DNA from: an uncultured Microbacterium sp.
Lineage (GTDB): Bacteria; Actinomycetota; Actinomycetes; Actinomycetales; Microbacteriaceae
Assembly (NCBI RefSeq): GCF_945952435.1
Contig: NZ_CAMFHZ010000022.1
Location: 1 to 57,217 of the forward strand
Length of the DNA: 57,217 bases
Direction of reading: 5' to 3'
The notes under the pieces are model-generated. The model had not been told where the DNA came from, made no database searches, and saw nothing but the letters and a program-made list of their open reading frames with translations. The translations under genes and the position numbers were made by a program. Below are positions 1 through 8,916 of this stretch, piece by piece; within the stretch, counting starts at the first letter, position 1, and each line of letters starts with the position of its first letter.

Positions 1-171
1 CGCCGCTACCGCCGCCAGGACGAGATCGGCACCCCGTTCTGCGTCACGGTCGACTTCGACTCCCTCGAGGACGACGCGGTGACGGTGCGCGACCGCGACA
101 CCATGGCGCAGGAGCGGGTGCCGCTCGCCGGTCTCGACGCCTACCTGTCGGAGCGTCTGCGCGGCGCCTGA
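1..171 (+). CDS. glyS: Glycyl-tRNA synthetase, C-terminal end (partial)
   Basis: The gene enters from the left edge, so only its last 56 codons and the TGA at 169-171 are visible. The residues [10 protein letters not shown], then an acidic turn, [13 protein letters not shown] and a final YLSERL helix match the closing strands of the anticodon-binding (HGTP_anticodon) domain of single-chain class II glycyl-tRNA synthetases. That cytosolic enzyme charges tRNA-Gly with glycine. The catalytic class II motifs lie outside the window, so activity cannot be judged. The assignment rests on family recall of this conserved C-terminus. The next gene starts 28 bp downstream from what looks like its own promoter. 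Confidence 0.88.
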   Translation, partial: RRYRRQDEIGTPFCVTVDFDSLEDDAVTVRDRDTMAQERVPLAGLDAYLSERLRGA

Positions 172-198
172 GGGGATCCCCCGCGCTAGGTTCGGGGG

Positions 199-852
199 AT
201 GGTCACCGTCGACACCGGATCCGCGGCACGCTCCCGTCGTCTGACGTGGACGATCGGTGGAGTGCTGCTGGTCCTCTCGGCGTTGACCGGGCTCGCCGGG
301 CAGAGCACCCTGCCCTCGTTGAACGCGGCGACCCTGCCGCTCTTCGGCCTTGGCGCGACGGTGCTCGCGATCGGGATCGGGCGGCCGGGCAGCGTGACCG
401 CTCGTCGACCGCTCGGGACCGGGGCGATCCTCGCACTGGTGATCGTCCTCGTGGTCGTCCGCCCGCTGCTGACCCATGCGCTGCTCCCATCTCCCGTCGA
501 GGCGATACGGTCCGTCGGGCCTTTCCCCTCGCTGGCGGTCGCAGACCTCGTCCTCACGGTCGTCGAACTCTCCTGCGCGATCGTCGCGGTCGTGCGGATC
601 GCCCGCCAGGGCGTCGTGCCGTCGCCGTGGCGGCTTGCTCCGCTGTGGGCGTTGTGCACGGTCGCCGTGACGCAGGCGATCGCAATGCTGCTCGTCTCGA
701 TCCCCGGCCTCGACGCCGGCGCGGTCGTCGGCGTCGTCGCAGGACTCTCCGTGATCCGCAGTGCGGCGATCGTGTTCCTCGGGATCGTCGCGATCGTCCT
801 CGGCGCCCTCGCGGATCCGCGAGCCGTCACGCTTCTCTCCTCGCGGGAGTAG
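199..852 (+). CDS. Integral membrane protein of unknown function
   Basis: I do not recognise this 217-residue protein. It has a short polar N-terminus and then about six hydrophobic segments: roughly residues 15-35, 44-60, 75-95, 110-135, 150-170 and 175-205. Basic loops containing RRP and RIARQG lie between them, which suggests a small polytopic inner-membrane protein. There are no charged catalytic or transport motifs. The ATG at 199 is supported by TAGGTT at 187-192, a -10-like hexamer exactly 6 nt before the start, which predicts a leaderless mRNA. The serine hydrolase gene follows 48 bp later with its own hexamer, so the two need not form an operon. Confidence 0.7.
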   Translation: MVTVDTGSAARSRRLTWTIGGVLLVLSALTGLAGQSTLPSLNAATLPLFGLGATVLAIGIGRPGSVTARRPLGTGAILALVIVLVVVRPLLTHALLPSPVEAIRSVGPFPSLAVADLVLTVVELSCAIVAVVRIARQGVVPSPWRLAPLWALCTVAVTQAIAMLLVSIPGLDAGAVVGVVAGLSVIRSAAIVFLGIVAIVLGALADPRAVTLLSSRE

Positions 853-900
853 GCGGCGGTCCCGCGACGTCGTCCTCCGCGCGCGTGGCACGATGGATCC

Positions 901-1719
901 GTGGAGACGACGACCTTCGCCGCGACCGACGACTTTCCCCATCCGGCCTTCGTGGGGGTGACCGGCCCCGACGCGACCCGCGCGGTGCAGGGCGATCCGG
1001 AGACCGTGCTGCCGCTCGCCTCGGTGACCAAGCCGCTCACCGCGTGGGGCGTGTTCGTCGCGATCGAGCGCGGTCTGGTGGATCTGGACGAGGACGCGGG
1101 ACCGCACGGGTCGACCGTGCTCGACCTGCTCGACCACACGAGCGGGCTGCCGATGGAGGGCACCGAACCGCAGCGGCCGCCCGGTGAGCGGCGCATCTAC
1201 TCGAACGCGGGCTTCGACGCCCTCGCCGCACACGTGGCCGACGCGGTCGGCATGGACTTCGCGGACTGGATGCGCCAGGAGGTCGTGGGGCCGCTCGGCA
1301 TGCGCCGGACCGACGTCACGGGGCGGCCGTCCGCCGGCGCCCACAGCTCGATCGGGGACCTGCTGATCTTCGGCCGCGAGGTGCTGCGCCCGACCCTCAT
1401 CCCGGCCGCGCTGCGCGATCTCGCCCTCACGGTCTCGCATCCCGGGCTGCGCGGGATCGTGCCCGGCTACGGCGCGTTCCCCGACAACCAGTGGGGTTTG
1501 GGGTTCGAGCTCAAGGGCGTCAAGAGCCCGCACTGGATCAGCGACTCCTTCCCGCCGCAGACCGCAGGGCACTTCGGGGCGTTGGGCAGCTTCCTGCTCA
1601 TCGACCGCGCGCACGATCTCGCGGGGGCCTTCCTCTCCGGCGTCCCGTTCGGCGAGGAGCACAAGCGGATCTGGCCGCCGCTCACCGACGAGATCGTCGC
1701 GCGCTACGGGCGGGACTGA
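901..1719 (+). CDS. Serine hydrolase, beta-lactamase class C / PBP-like fold
   Basis: This 272-residue protein belongs to the serine beta-lactamase-related (COG1680) family, which includes D,D-peptidases, esterases and amidases acting through an acyl-serine. It shows the nucleophile motif SVTK at residues 41-44, the YSN motif at 100-102 and HFG at 224-226 in place of KTG. HTSGLP at 79-84 is also typical of the family. It is short compared with exported members (often 350 or more residues) and lacks a signal peptide, so it is probably cytoplasmic. The substrate cannot be told from sequence. The GTG start at 901 follows CACGAT by 6 nt, a leaderless-type context. Confidence 0.82.
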   Translation: METTTFAATDDFPHPAFVGVTGPDATRAVQGDPETVLPLASVTKPLTAWGVFVAIERGLVDLDEDAGPHGSTVLDLLDHTSGLPMEGTEPQRPPGERRIYSNAGFDALAAHVADAVGMDFADWMRQEVVGPLGMRRTDVTGRPSAGAHSSIGDLLIFGREVLRPTLIPAALRDLALTVSHPGLRGIVPGYGAFPDNQWGLGFELKGVKSPHWISDSFPPQTAGHFGALGSFLLIDRAHDLAGAFLSGVPFGEEHKRIWPPLTDEIVARYGRD

Positions 1720-1832
1720 GCCCACAGCTGCACGTCGTCGTGTTTCGGCCGGCGCGGCCGGGGACGGACGTGCGGGGGTAGCCTCGATCGCGGGTCCGAT
1801 CCGGGCCGTCTGCCGCACCGAAGGAGATCCGT

Positions 1833-2306
1833 ATGGCCGAGGTCGAGAGCTTCACCCTGGACCACACCGCCGTCAAAGCCCCCTACATCCGCCTCATCGG
1901 GGTCGAAGAGGGCCCGCGCGGCGACGAGATCTCGAACTTCGATGTGCGCTTCGTGCAGCCGAACGAGGGCGAGATCCCGACCGCGGCCCTCCACACGATC
2001 GAGCACACGCTCGCCTCCCTGCTGCGCGACCGCGTCGACGGCATCATCGACATCTCGCCGTTCGGCTGCCGCACCGGCTTCCATCTGATTGTCTGGGGTC
2101 GACCCGAGATCCCCGCGCTCGTCGAGGCCGTCACGGAGAGCCTGCGCTTCATCGCCGAGGACGCCGAGTGGGCAGACGTGCCCGGCGTCAGCGCCGTCGA
2201 GTGCGGCAACTACCGCGACCACAGCTTGCACGGCGCCCGGGAGTGGGCCGCGCGGATCGTCGAGCAGGGGATCAGCCGCGACGCGTTCGAACGTGTTCTG
2301 AGCTGA
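1833..2306 (+). CDS. luxS: S-ribosylhomocysteine lyase (LuxS)
   Basis: LuxS cleaves S-ribosylhomocysteine to homocysteine and 4,5-dihydroxy-2,3-pentanedione, the precursor of autoinducer AI-2, in the activated methyl cycle. The 157-residue length is normal. The metal-binding HTIEH motif lies at residues 54-58 (His54 and His58 as ligands, Glu57 as catalytic base). Cys79 sits in GCRTG, and a second conserved cysteine, Cys124 in ECGNY, completes the metal site. The ATG is preceded by a strong GAAGGAGA ribosome binding site 7-8 nt upstream. No Pfs nucleosidase gene is adjacent. The 3' side is a repeat-rich gap facing the convergent mannosidase gene. Confidence 0.96.
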   Translation: MAEVESFTLDHTAVKAPYIRLIGVEEGPRGDEISNFDVRFVQPNEGEIPTAALHTIEHTLASLLRDRVDGIIDISPFGCRTGFHLIVWGRPEIPALVEAVTESLRFIAEDAEWADVPGVSAVECGNYRDHSLHGAREWAARIVEQGISRDAFERVLS

Positions 2307-2315
2307 TCGCGCTCC

Positions 2316-2385
2316 GCGGCGCCTGCCGTTCGGCGCCTGCCGTTCGGCGCGCTGCCTTTGGGCGCCTGCCCTGCGGCGCTGATCT
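2316..2385. repeat. 14-bp tandem repeat array after luxS
   Basis: About five degenerate 14-15 bp units built on CGGCGCCTGCCGTT follow the luxS stop codon; the first two full units are identical. They open the gene-free stretch 2307-2723, which also holds a 16-bp direct repeat, a 61-bp palindromic element and a 15-bp tandem array. I find no credible gene in this stretch. Confidence 0.75.
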
Positions 2386-2408
2386 GCGGTCGTCGTGGGT
2401 CGCCCTGT

Positions 2409-2489
2409 GGGCTCCTGCCGCGCCCGCTGCGGTTGTCGTTCCCTCGCAGTCCGGCCGCCGTGCACGCCCCCGGGGGCTCCTGCCGCGCC
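2409..2489. repeat. Direct repeat pair, 16 bp
   Basis: GGGCTCCTGCCGCGCC occurs at 2409-2424 and again, identical, at 2474-2489. Its function is unknown. It sits in the repeat-rich luxS/mannosidase gap. Confidence 0.7.
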
Positions 2490-2523
2490 GATTGCGATCG
2501 CCCGGTGGTCGCCTCTGCCACCC

Positions 2524-2584
2524 GCTCCCGTCGCAATGAGTGCCGCTCTGGGCTCCTCAGAGCGGCAGGATTCGCGACGGGAGC
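2524..2584. repeat. 61-bp palindromic element, copy 1
   Basis: The outer arms GCTCCCGTCGC (2524-2534) and GCGACGGGAGC (2574-2584) are perfectly complementary and extend by 3 bp outward (2521-2587). The inner arms TGCCGCTCTG (2541-2550) and CAGAGCGGCA (2558-2567) are also perfect, separated from the outer arms by 6 nt on each side. It lies between two convergent genes, so it could also act as a bidirectional terminator. Other copies are at 20036, 39225 and 45608. Confidence 0.85.
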
Positions 2585-2604
2585 GGGGTGGAGCGGCGGG
2601 TTCT

Positions 2605-2615
2605 GCGACGGGAGC
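2605..2615. repeat. Solo right arm of the 61-bp element
   Basis: GCGACGGGAGC recurs 21 bp after copy 1, preceded at the expected inner-arm distance by CGGCG (expected CGGCA). No matching left half exists at the 61-bp distance, so this looks like a decayed or truncated copy. Confidence 0.55.
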
Positions 2616-2655
2616 CCTCCCCGAGAGGCGCCGAACCCCCGGAGACGAGCGGGCG

Positions 2656-2700
2656 CCGAACCGCCCGCCCCCGAACCGCCCGCCCCGGACCGCCCCCCCC
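2656..2700. repeat. 15-bp tandem repeat array
   Basis: Three 15-bp units follow one another: CCGAACCGCCCGCCC twice, identical, then a diverged third copy. The array lies just downstream of the mannosidase stop codon at 2724-2726. Other 15-bp-period arrays occur at 30932 and 46862. Confidence 0.75.
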
Positions 2701-2723
2701 GAACCGGAGCGCCGGTCCGGGGA

Positions 2724-5700
2724 TCAGGCGCGCGCGATCCGCAGGGTGCGGACCTCGAAAGGGCGCAGCGACAGGTCGCCGCCGGTGCGCGGATCGTCCA
2801 GCTCGTCCTCGATGAGCGAGACCTCCCGGATCCCCGCGTGCGCGAACGCGACGGAGAGGGCTCCCGTCGTGCGACGGCCGAGCGCCTCGTACACGCGCAC
2901 GATCACGTCGCCGGAGCGGTCGTCGGCCAGCTTCACCGAGGAGACGACGATGCCGTCGCCGCGCACGGAGACGAGCGGCTCGACGGGGTGGGCGCCGTGA
3001 ACCACCGTCTCCGGCGCGTTCAGACGCTGTCCCTCGGCGGTGGCGCGGGCAGGATCCGCGCCGATCACAAGGCCGACGACGATCTCGTGCACGCCGTGGT
3101 CGGTGTCCGGATCGGGGAAGCGCGGCGCGCGGAGCAGGGAGAGCCGCACGGTCGTGGTGACGTCGTCGCCCTCGACCGAGCGGCTCGTGTCGTATCCGTA
3201 GAGCGAGTCGTTCACGAGTGCGACGCCGAATCCGTCGTCCTCCTGCACGAGCACGAAGCGGTGCATCGAGGTCTCGAACTTGGCTGCCTCCCAGCTGGTG
3301 TTGACGTGCGTGACCCGCCGCTGGAAGCCGAACTGCGTCTCCGCGAGGGTCTCCCGCGCGAACACGTCGAAGGGGAAGGCGAGCTTGAGCAGCTTCTCCG
3401 CCTCGTTCCAGTCGATCCGGTGGTGCAGCCGCAGCGTGCGCGATCCCGGTGCCAGGGAGATCGTCTGCCGCAGCGACGACGCCGAGAACGACCGCTCGAC
3501 GACGACCTCCGCGACGCCGTCGACCAGGGCGGCCGAGAGCGTGTCGACCGCGACGAGATCCTCGACGCGGTTGCGGTAGTAGCGGTCGATGTCCCAGGCG
3601 TCCCACATGTTCGGGAAGTCCTGGTGCAGCTGGAACAGGTTGGCCGGCTGCCCTTCCGGGATCGCGTCGCGGCCCGAGGCCTTGTCGACCGCCGAGGTGA
3701 TCAAGCCCTCCGGCGAGACCGTGACGACGACGAGGTCGTTCTCGAGCCGGAAGCCGGATGCGGTCTCGGTGAGGGAGACGGGGGCGCTCTCCTCCGGGGT
3801 CGTTGAGCGAGCACCGCCGAACGGTCGTTGAGCGACGACGCCGTCAGGCGACGGAGACGAAACGCCGTGCTCCGTCGAGGCACCGCGTTTCGTCTCGCTG
3901 CGCTCGCTCAACGACCCTGTGGGGACCGACGTCGGCGTGAACACGAGCTCCACCTCCCCGTCGCCCGCGAGCACCTGCCGCGCCGACGCCGACAGTGCTT
4001 CGGCCTCGGCGACGACCCGTGACAGCACCGCCACGGCCTCCCGATGCACCCACGCGATCGACGTGCCGGGCAGGATGTCGTGGAACTCGTGCAGCAGCAC
4101 CTGCCGCCACAGGGCGTCCAGCTCGTCGTACGGGTAGGGGGTGCCGAGGCGGACCGCCGCGGTCGCCGCCCACAGCTCGGCCTCGAGCAGCGCCTGTTCG
4201 GCGCGGCGATGCGTCGCCTTGGTCGCGTGCTGGCTGGTGAGGGTGCCCCGGTGCAGTTCGAGGTAGAGCTCGCCGACCCAGACGGCGGGATCGGGCAGCT
4301 CGGCCTTCGCCGCGTCGAAGAAGTCGTCGGGATGGATCCACTCGACCTGCGCGGATCCCTCCAGATCCGCGAGGCGCGCGGCCTTTCCCGTCATCTCCCG
4401 CGTCGTCCCGCCACCGCCGTCCCCCCAGCCGACCGGGGCGATCGAGCGCGTCGCGACGCGGTTCTCCTTGAACTGGCGGGAGGCCTTGGCGAGCTCCATC
4501 CCGGACAGCTGGGAGTTGTACGTGTCCATCGGCGGGAAGTGCGTGAAGATGCGGGATCCGTCGATGCCCTCCCAGTCGAAGGTGTGATGCGGGAAGACGT
4601 TGCGCTGGTTCCAGGAGATCTTCTGCGTGAAGAACCACTCGAACCCGGCCCGACGCATGAGCTGGGGCAGGGCGGGGGAGTAGCCGAAGCTGTCGGGGAG
4701 CCACACGCCCTTCGAGCGGATCCCGAACTCGCGTGCGAAGAAGCGCTGTCCGAAGGAGAACTGCCGCACGAGCGACTCGCCCGTCGGCATCACCGTGTCG
4801 GACTCGACCCACATGCCGCCCAGCGGCAGGAAGCGTCCCTCGGCGACGGCGGCCGCGATGCGCTCCCACACCTCGGGTCGGTGCTCCTTCATCCACGCGT
4901 ACTGCTGCGCGCTCGACATGCCGTAGCGGAACGCCGGCTGCTCCTCGAGCAGCGTCGTCATGGAGGAGGTGGTGCGGGCGACCTTGCGGATCGTCTCCCG
5001 CACCGGCCAGAGCCAGGCGGAGTCGATGTGGGCGTGGCCGATCGCCGCGATGCGGTGCGCGCTCGCGTCGGCGGGCGCGGCGAGCACGTCGGCGAGCCGG
5101 ACCCTCGCGTCCGCGGCGGTCTCGACGATGCGCTGCAGGTCGAGCACGTCGAGGGCGTCGTCGAGGGCCTGCAGGATCCGCATGCGGCGCGGGCCGGTCT
5201 CGGGCAGCTCGGCCTGCAGCTCCAGCAGGACCTCCAGGTCGAGGGAGAGCTCGAACACCTCGGGCTCGAAGACCGCGAGGTCCATGTGCCGCACCCGATA
5301 GAGCGGTTCCGGCGAAGACGTCAGCACGTCGCCCTCCTGCGTCGGCAGGAAGGGGTGGTAGTCCAGCAGCACCGGGTTGGACGCGCCCTCCAGGTAGAGC
5401 TCGACGGGCTCGCCGCCCCGCGCCTCCTCCGTGATCGGCAGCCACTGGTTGCGCGGGTTCAGGCTCTTCACGGGGGTGCCGTCGGCGCGGTAGGCGAGCG
5501 CCTCGCACTGGAAGCCGGTCATGTTCACGTCGAATCCGAGGTCGACGAGCGCCTCGACGCGCTTGCCCGCCCACTCCGCGGGGACCTGGCCGCGGATCCG
5601 GAACCAGGTCGTGCCCCAGGCCGGACCCCAGGCGCCACCGGCCGAGAAGGGCGTGTAGTCGAGGGCGAGGCCGTCGGCGACGGGGACCGGCTCGCCGGGG

Positions 5701-5813
5701 AGCGCGTGCGCGGCGATCTCGAGCGGGATCCGGGCGGAATGGACCGCGGGGCGGACGCGCTCGGAGAGCACGCGCTGGGCGCGGCCGGTGGTGAGCGAGG
5801 TCTCTTCGTGCAC
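2724..5813 (-). CDS. Alpha-mannosidase, glycoside hydrolase family 38
   Basis: This 1029-residue enzyme hydrolyses alpha-mannosides and is probably cytoplasmic, since no signal peptide is visible. The GH38 catalytic core starts near residue 255 with the zinc motif GHAHIDSAWLW (His262 and Asp264 as ligands). The nucleophile is Asp374 in LPDSFGYS, and the FFTQKISWNQRNVFPHHTFDWEG region is typical. The C-terminal beta domains run to about residue 1029. The start is GTG at 5813, behind an AAGGAG site. Residues about 633-672 are a low-complexity insert (containing SLSERSETKR) encoded by an inverted-repeat element, yet the frame stays open. The divergent LacI regulator and a shared operator sequence suggest mannoside-inducible control. 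Confidence 0.93.
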   Translation of the reverse strand: MHEETSLTTGRAQRVLSERVRPAVHSARIPLEIAAHALPGEPVPVADGLALDYTPFSAGGAWGPAWGTTWFRIRGQVPAEWAGKRVEALVDLGFDVNMTGFQCEALAYRADGTPVKSLNPRNQWLPITEEARGGEPVELYLEGASNPVLLDYHPFLPTQEGDVLTSSPEPLYRVRHMDLAVFEPEVFELSLDLEVLLELQAELPETGPRRMRILQALDDALDVLDLQRIVETAADARVRLADVLAAPADASAHRIAAIGHAHIDSAWLWPVRETIRKVARTTSSMTTLLEEQPAFRYGMSSAQQYAWMKEHRPEVWERIAAAVAEGRFLPLGGMWVESDTVMPTGESLVRQFSFGQRFFAREFGIRSKGVWLPDSFGYSPALPQLMRRAGFEWFFTQKISWNQRNVFPHHTFDWEGIDGSRIFTHFPPMDTYNSQLSGMELAKASRQFKENRVATRSIAPVGWGDGGGGTTREMTGKAARLADLEGSAQVEWIHPDDFFDAAKAELPDPAVWVGELYLELHRGTLTSQHATKATHRRAEQALLEAELWAATAAVRLGTPYPYDELDALWRQVLLHEFHDILPGTSIAWVHREAVAVLSRVVAEAEALSASARQVLAGDGEVELVFTPTSVPTGSLSERSETKRGASTEHGVSSPSPDGVVAQRPFGGARSTTPEESAPVSLTETASGFRLENDLVVVTVSPEGLITSAVDKASGRDAIPEGQPANLFQLHQDFPNMWDAWDIDRYYRNRVEDLVAVDTLSAALVDGVAEVVVERSFSASSLRQTISLAPGSRTLRLHHRIDWNEAEKLLKLAFPFDVFARETLAETQFGFQRRVTHVNTSWEAAKFETSMHRFVLVQEDDGFGVALVNDSLYGYDTSRSVEGDDVTTTVRLSLLRAPRFPDPDTDHGVHEIVVGLVIGADPARATAEGQRLNAPETVVHGAHPVEPLVSVRGDGIVVSSVKLADDRSGDVIVRVYEALGRRTTGALSVAFAHAGIREVSLIEDELDDPRTGGDLSLRPFEVRTLRIARA
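3798..3916. repeat. Palindromic element inserted in frame in the mannosidase gene
   Basis: The outer arms GGTCGTTGAGCGAGC (3798-3812) and GCTCGCTCAACGACC (3902-3916) are perfect 15-bp inverted repeats. A second GGTCGTTGAGCGA lies at 3823-3835. GAGACGAAACG (3854-3864) pairs with CGTTTCGTCTC (3886-3896). The element encodes the SERSETKR-containing linker of the mannosidase. Its ends look like a mobile palindromic unit rather than coding-selected sequence. Confidence 0.8.
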
Positions 5814-5876
5814 GGGGCGCTCCTTCGCGGTGCGAGAATCGGGGATACGTCCGCCGGATCGGAGGGGGACGAGCCA

Positions 5877-5892
5877 ACTAAAACGATCTAGT
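5877..5892. promoter_or_regulatory. LacI-type operator, mannosidase/regulator intergenic region
   Basis: ACTAAAACGATCTAGT is an imperfect palindrome (6 of 8 positions paired) around the central CG step typical of LacI-family operators. It touches the -10-like TACGGT (5892-5897) of the regulator gene and faces the mannosidase gene. A site matching at 11 of 16 positions lies before the GH5-like gene at 8917-8932. Confidence 0.6.
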
Positions 5893-5903
5893 ACGGTGAG
5901 TCT

Positions 5904-6929
5904 ATGTCACAGGCGAAGCGCACCACCATCGCCGATATCGCCCGGCTCGCGGGCGTCTCCCCGGGAGCGGTCTCCTTCGCGCTCAACGGGCGCCCCGGCG
6001 TGAGCGAGCAGACCCGGCAGCGCATCCTCGAGATCGCCGACGCGCACCAGTGGCAGCCCAGCTCCGCGGCCAGGGCGCTCGTGGGATCCCGCGCCGGGGT
6101 CGTCGGCTTCGCGGTGAACAGGCCGGCGCGCACGCTCGGCACCGAGGCGTTCTTCACCGACCTCATCGCAGGCGTGCAGTCGGCGCTCGCCGAACACGGC
6201 ATCGCCCTGCAGCTGGTCGTCGTGTCGTCGATCGACGAGGAGCTGGCCACCTATCGGCGCTGGCGCAGCGCGAACCAGGTCGACGGCGTGATCGTCATCG
6301 ACCCGCGCGACGACGACCCCCGTCTGACGCTGCTGGCCGCGCTGCCCCTCCCCGCCGTCGTGATCGGCAGCAGTGCGTCGGCCGATGTCCCGCCGACCAT
6401 CTGGCTCGACGACGGGGCCGCCGCGAATGCCCTCTTCGACTACCTCGCCGCGCTCGGGCACCGCCGGATCGCCTACGTCTCCGGACCGGAGGAGTTCCAG
6501 CACACCCGGATCCGCGCGGAGGTGCTCGACGCGCTCGCCGCGCGCGCAGTGTCGGGCGAGACGCGGGTGACCGACTTCTCGCCCGCGGCCGCGGCGGCGG
6601 AGACCCGCACCCTGCTCCGCCGCGCAGAACGCCCGACCGCGATCGTGTACGACAACGACGTGATGGCGATCGCGGGCCTCAGGGTCGCCCAGGAGATGGG
6701 CGTCGCCGTGCCAGGTGCGCTCTCGATCGCCTCCTTCGACGATTCCGTCGTCACCGGCCTCGTGCATCCCTCGATCACCTGCCTCACGCGCGACACCTTC
6801 GCCCTCGGCGAGCAGGCGGCGCAGTTCCTGCTGCAGACGATCGACGCCGCGGATCCGCTCCCCGCGCGACGCGGCCCTGCGCCCGCGCTCACGATCCGCG
6901 AGAGCACGGCGGCGCCGGCCGGGCGCTGA
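5904..6929 (+). CDS. LacI-family transcriptional regulator
   Basis: The 341-residue protein has the standard layout. An N-terminal helix-turn-helix with hinge occupies residues 5-60 (TTIADIARLAGVSPGAVSFA and SAARALVGSR). A periplasmic-binding-protein-like effector domain follows and ends with the DDSVVTGLVHPSITCL type of segment. It is expected to repress target genes until a sugar ligand binds. It is divergent from the GH38 mannosidase with a 90-bp gap holding an operator-like palindrome that overlaps its own promoter, so autoregulation is likely. ATG 5904 follows TACGGT by 6 nt, predicting a leaderless mRNA. The ligand (mannose-containing sugar) is inferred from neighbours. Confidence 0.92.
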   Translation: MSQAKRTTIADIARLAGVSPGAVSFALNGRPGVSEQTRQRILEIADAHQWQPSSAARALVGSRAGVVGFAVNRPARTLGTEAFFTDLIAGVQSALAEHGIALQLVVVSSIDEELATYRRWRSANQVDGVIVIDPRDDDPRLTLLAALPLPAVVIGSSASADVPPTIWLDDGAAANALFDYLAALGHRRIAYVSGPEEFQHTRIRAEVLDALAARAVSGETRVTDFSPAAAAAETRTLLRRAERPTAIVYDNDVMAIAGLRVAQEMGVAVPGALSIASFDDSVVTGLVHPSITCLTRDTFALGEQAAQFLLQTIDAADPLPARRGPAPALTIRESTAAPAGR

Positions 6930-7005
6930 GCGGCCGCAGTTCCGCGGCCGGGGCATCCCTCAGGGCGGATCCGATAGGCTTCACGGGCTGAAAAGAGGAG
7001 ACGCC

Positions 7006-7503
7006 ATGGCGCCGGAACCAACCGCGGGCGAGACCGCCCCCGTGAAGAAGCATCAGGATTACAACCCGGGTCCGCGGGTGGGGATCACGTTCTCCACCTT
7101 CGACCTGCTGCACGCGGGGCACATCATGATGCTCGCCGAGGCCAAGCGGCAGTGCGACTACCTCATCTGCGGGCTGCAGATGGATCCCACCCTCGACCGC
7201 CCGGAGAAGAACGCTCCCACGCAGACCGTGGTCGAGCGCTACATCCAGCTGCGCGGCTGCGAGTACGTCGACGAGATCGTGCCCTACTCGACCGAGCAGG
7301 ACCTGGAGGACATCCTCCGCTCGTTCAAGCTCGACGTGCGCATCGTCGGCGACGAGTACGAGGACCGCGACTTCACCGGCCGCGCGTACTGCGAGGAGGC
7401 GGGCATCGAGCTGTACTTCAACAGCCGGGATCACCGCTTCTCCAGCTCCGGCCTGCGCAGGATCGTCGCGGCCAAGGAGGCCGAGCGGCTCAGCCGCGTC
7501 TGA
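7006..7503 (+). CDS. TagD-like glycerol-3-phosphate cytidylyltransferase family protein
   Basis: The 165-residue protein is a nucleotidyltransferase of the HxGH family. GITFSTFDLLHAGHIMML carries the HAGH nucleotide-binding motif at residues 36-39, and the C-terminal RFSSSGLRR stands where family members have the second (ISTT-like) substrate motif. Relatives make CDP-glycerol or CDP-alcohols for cell-wall polymers, but FAD synthetase-like and HldE-like relatives share the fold, so the substrate is uncertain. The ATG at 7006 has an AGAGGAG site 5 nt upstream. Upstream in-frame codons run through the end of the regulator gene and are unlikely to be used. It sits between two glycosidase-associated genes but has no obvious link to them. 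Confidence 0.8.
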   Translation: MAPEPTAGETAPVKKHQDYNPGPRVGITFSTFDLLHAGHIMMLAEAKRQCDYLICGLQMDPTLDRPEKNAPTQTVVERYIQLRGCEYVDEIVPYSTEQDLEDILRSFKLDVRIVGDEYEDRDFTGRAYCEEAGIELYFNSRDHRFSSSGLRRIVAAKEAERLSRV

Positions 7504-7533
7504 CGCGACCGCGCCGGGCCACGGCGCCCCGGC

Positions 7534-8853
7534 TCACTCCGCGACGACCGTGTTGTTCGAGGAGTAGACCCCGGATCCCGTTCCCAGGTCGGGACGGATC
7601 AGCGCGTCGATCCCCCGGGCGGCGAGACCCGCGGGGTCTGCGGCGACCCGCGAGGTGACGAACGCGACGTCCTGTCCCGCCGCGCAGGCGTCCACCCAGG
7701 CCTGGAACACCGCTCCTCCGGGGCTCAGCGCCGCGCGGCTGAGCGGTACGTCGTCCTCGTCGACCTCCACGACGATCGCGGTCGTGCGCGCCGGCGCCGG
7801 CACCCGTCGGCGCAGCGTCGGGATGACCTCGGCGAAGCGTTCTCCGATCGGCTTCGCGCGGCCCTCCTGGTCGATCAGCCCCAGCGAGTACTCGAGCTCG
7901 GGGTAGTCGGCGAGGCTCCGTGCGACGTCGTGCGAGCACCACCAGGTGACGCCCCAGAGGTTCTCGGTGCGCGCGGCGGCGCGCACCGTCGCCTCGAGGA
8001 AGTCGGGCATCTCCTCGGGCGCGAGGCAGTTCGACGGCGCGCCGACCTCCTGCAGCCAGACGGGGCGCGCCGGATCCGTCGCGAACGCGCGGGAGAGCTC
8101 GATCATGTACTCGGCATGCCGGTCGCTCGCGGCGCTGCGCCCGCCGTAGCGCTGGGCGGTGCCGTTGAAGATCCACGAGTGCACCGTGGTCATCGCACCG
8201 ATCCGGGTCGCGTGGGCGGGCACGAAACCGTGCCCGTCCATGTACCATGCGGCGTCGTACTCGCTGTGCACGTGCGGGAGCCCCGGTGCCGCGCGTTCCG
8301 CGGCGTCGAGCAGGGTCGTCAGCCAACCGGCCGCCTCGGCGGGGCTCACGGGCCACGGGGAGGGATGCACCGCGGCGGAGAATTGGTTCACCTCGTTGCC
8401 CAGGGTGAATCCGAGGAAGTTCGGGGCGTCCGCGAGCGCCGTGCCGAGTCGTTCGACGAGGGCGACCTGACCGCTCAGCGCCTGCGGATGCGTGAACATG
8501 TTCTTGTCGTGCCAGGTGAACAGCCACGACGGGATGAAGTCGAAGCTCGACAGGTGGCCCTGGATCACGTCGACGCTCGCATCGAGGCCGAATTCGGCGG
8601 CCACGTCCACCACCGCGCGGACGTCGGCGACAGCCTTCTCCCGGATGAGGGTGCGGTTGGGCTGCAGCACCGTCCAGAGCGGGAAGATCCGCACATGATC
8701 GAGGCCCAGCGCCGCGAGCCCGGCGAAGTCGCGACGCACGGCGTCGAGATCGAGGTCGAGCCAGGAGTGCATCCACTCCTTCGACGGCGTGTAATTCGCG
8801 CCGAACCGGAGCGGAGCGTCCCCGCGAGGGGCGACGTCGGTGCCGAGGGTCAT
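7534..8853 (-). CDS. Clan GH-A glycoside hydrolase (GH5-like)
   Basis: This 439-residue cytoplasmic protein has a TIM-barrel layout with the two clan GH-A carboxylates: the acid/base Glu154 in LGNEV and the nucleophile Glu269 in WLQEVGAP. Cellulase-superfamily signatures such as HVRIFPLW and GVTWWCS surround them. Its size and lack of a signal peptide suggest it hydrolyses imported oligosaccharides, perhaps beta-mannosides; this is inference. I chose ATG 8853 because a GGAAGGA site lies 8 nt upstream; the open frame extends to 8946 through unconserved sequence containing the promoter. The operator-like site at 8917-8932 suggests joint control with the mannosidase by the LacI regulator. Confidence 0.83.
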   Translation of the reverse strand: MTLGTDVAPRGDAPLRFGANYTPSKEWMHSWLDLDLDAVRRDFAGLAALGLDHVRIFPLWTVLQPNRTLIREKAVADVRAVVDVAAEFGLDASVDVIQGHLSSFDFIPSWLFTWHDKNMFTHPQALSGQVALVERLGTALADAPNFLGFTLGNEVNQFSAAVHPSPWPVSPAEAAGWLTTLLDAAERAAPGLPHVHSEYDAAWYMDGHGFVPAHATRIGAMTTVHSWIFNGTAQRYGGRSAASDRHAEYMIELSRAFATDPARPVWLQEVGAPSNCLAPEEMPDFLEATVRAAARTENLWGVTWWCSHDVARSLADYPELEYSLGLIDQEGRAKPIGERFAEVIPTLRRRVPAPARTTAIVVEVDEDDVPLSRAALSPGGAVFQAWVDACAAGQDVAFVTSRVAADPAGLAARGIDALIRPDLGTGSGVYSSNNTVVAE

Positions 8854-8916
8854 CGTGTTCGTCCTTCCGGGACGGGCTGGCGGGGGTGGGGCGAGTCGCC
8901 GAGTTTCCTGCCCGAA

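Noticed and set aside
2724..5813. Alpha-mannosidase as a pseudogene broken by an inserted repeat
   Set aside because: The reading frame continues without a stop through the insert, and conserved GH38 regions lie on both sides.
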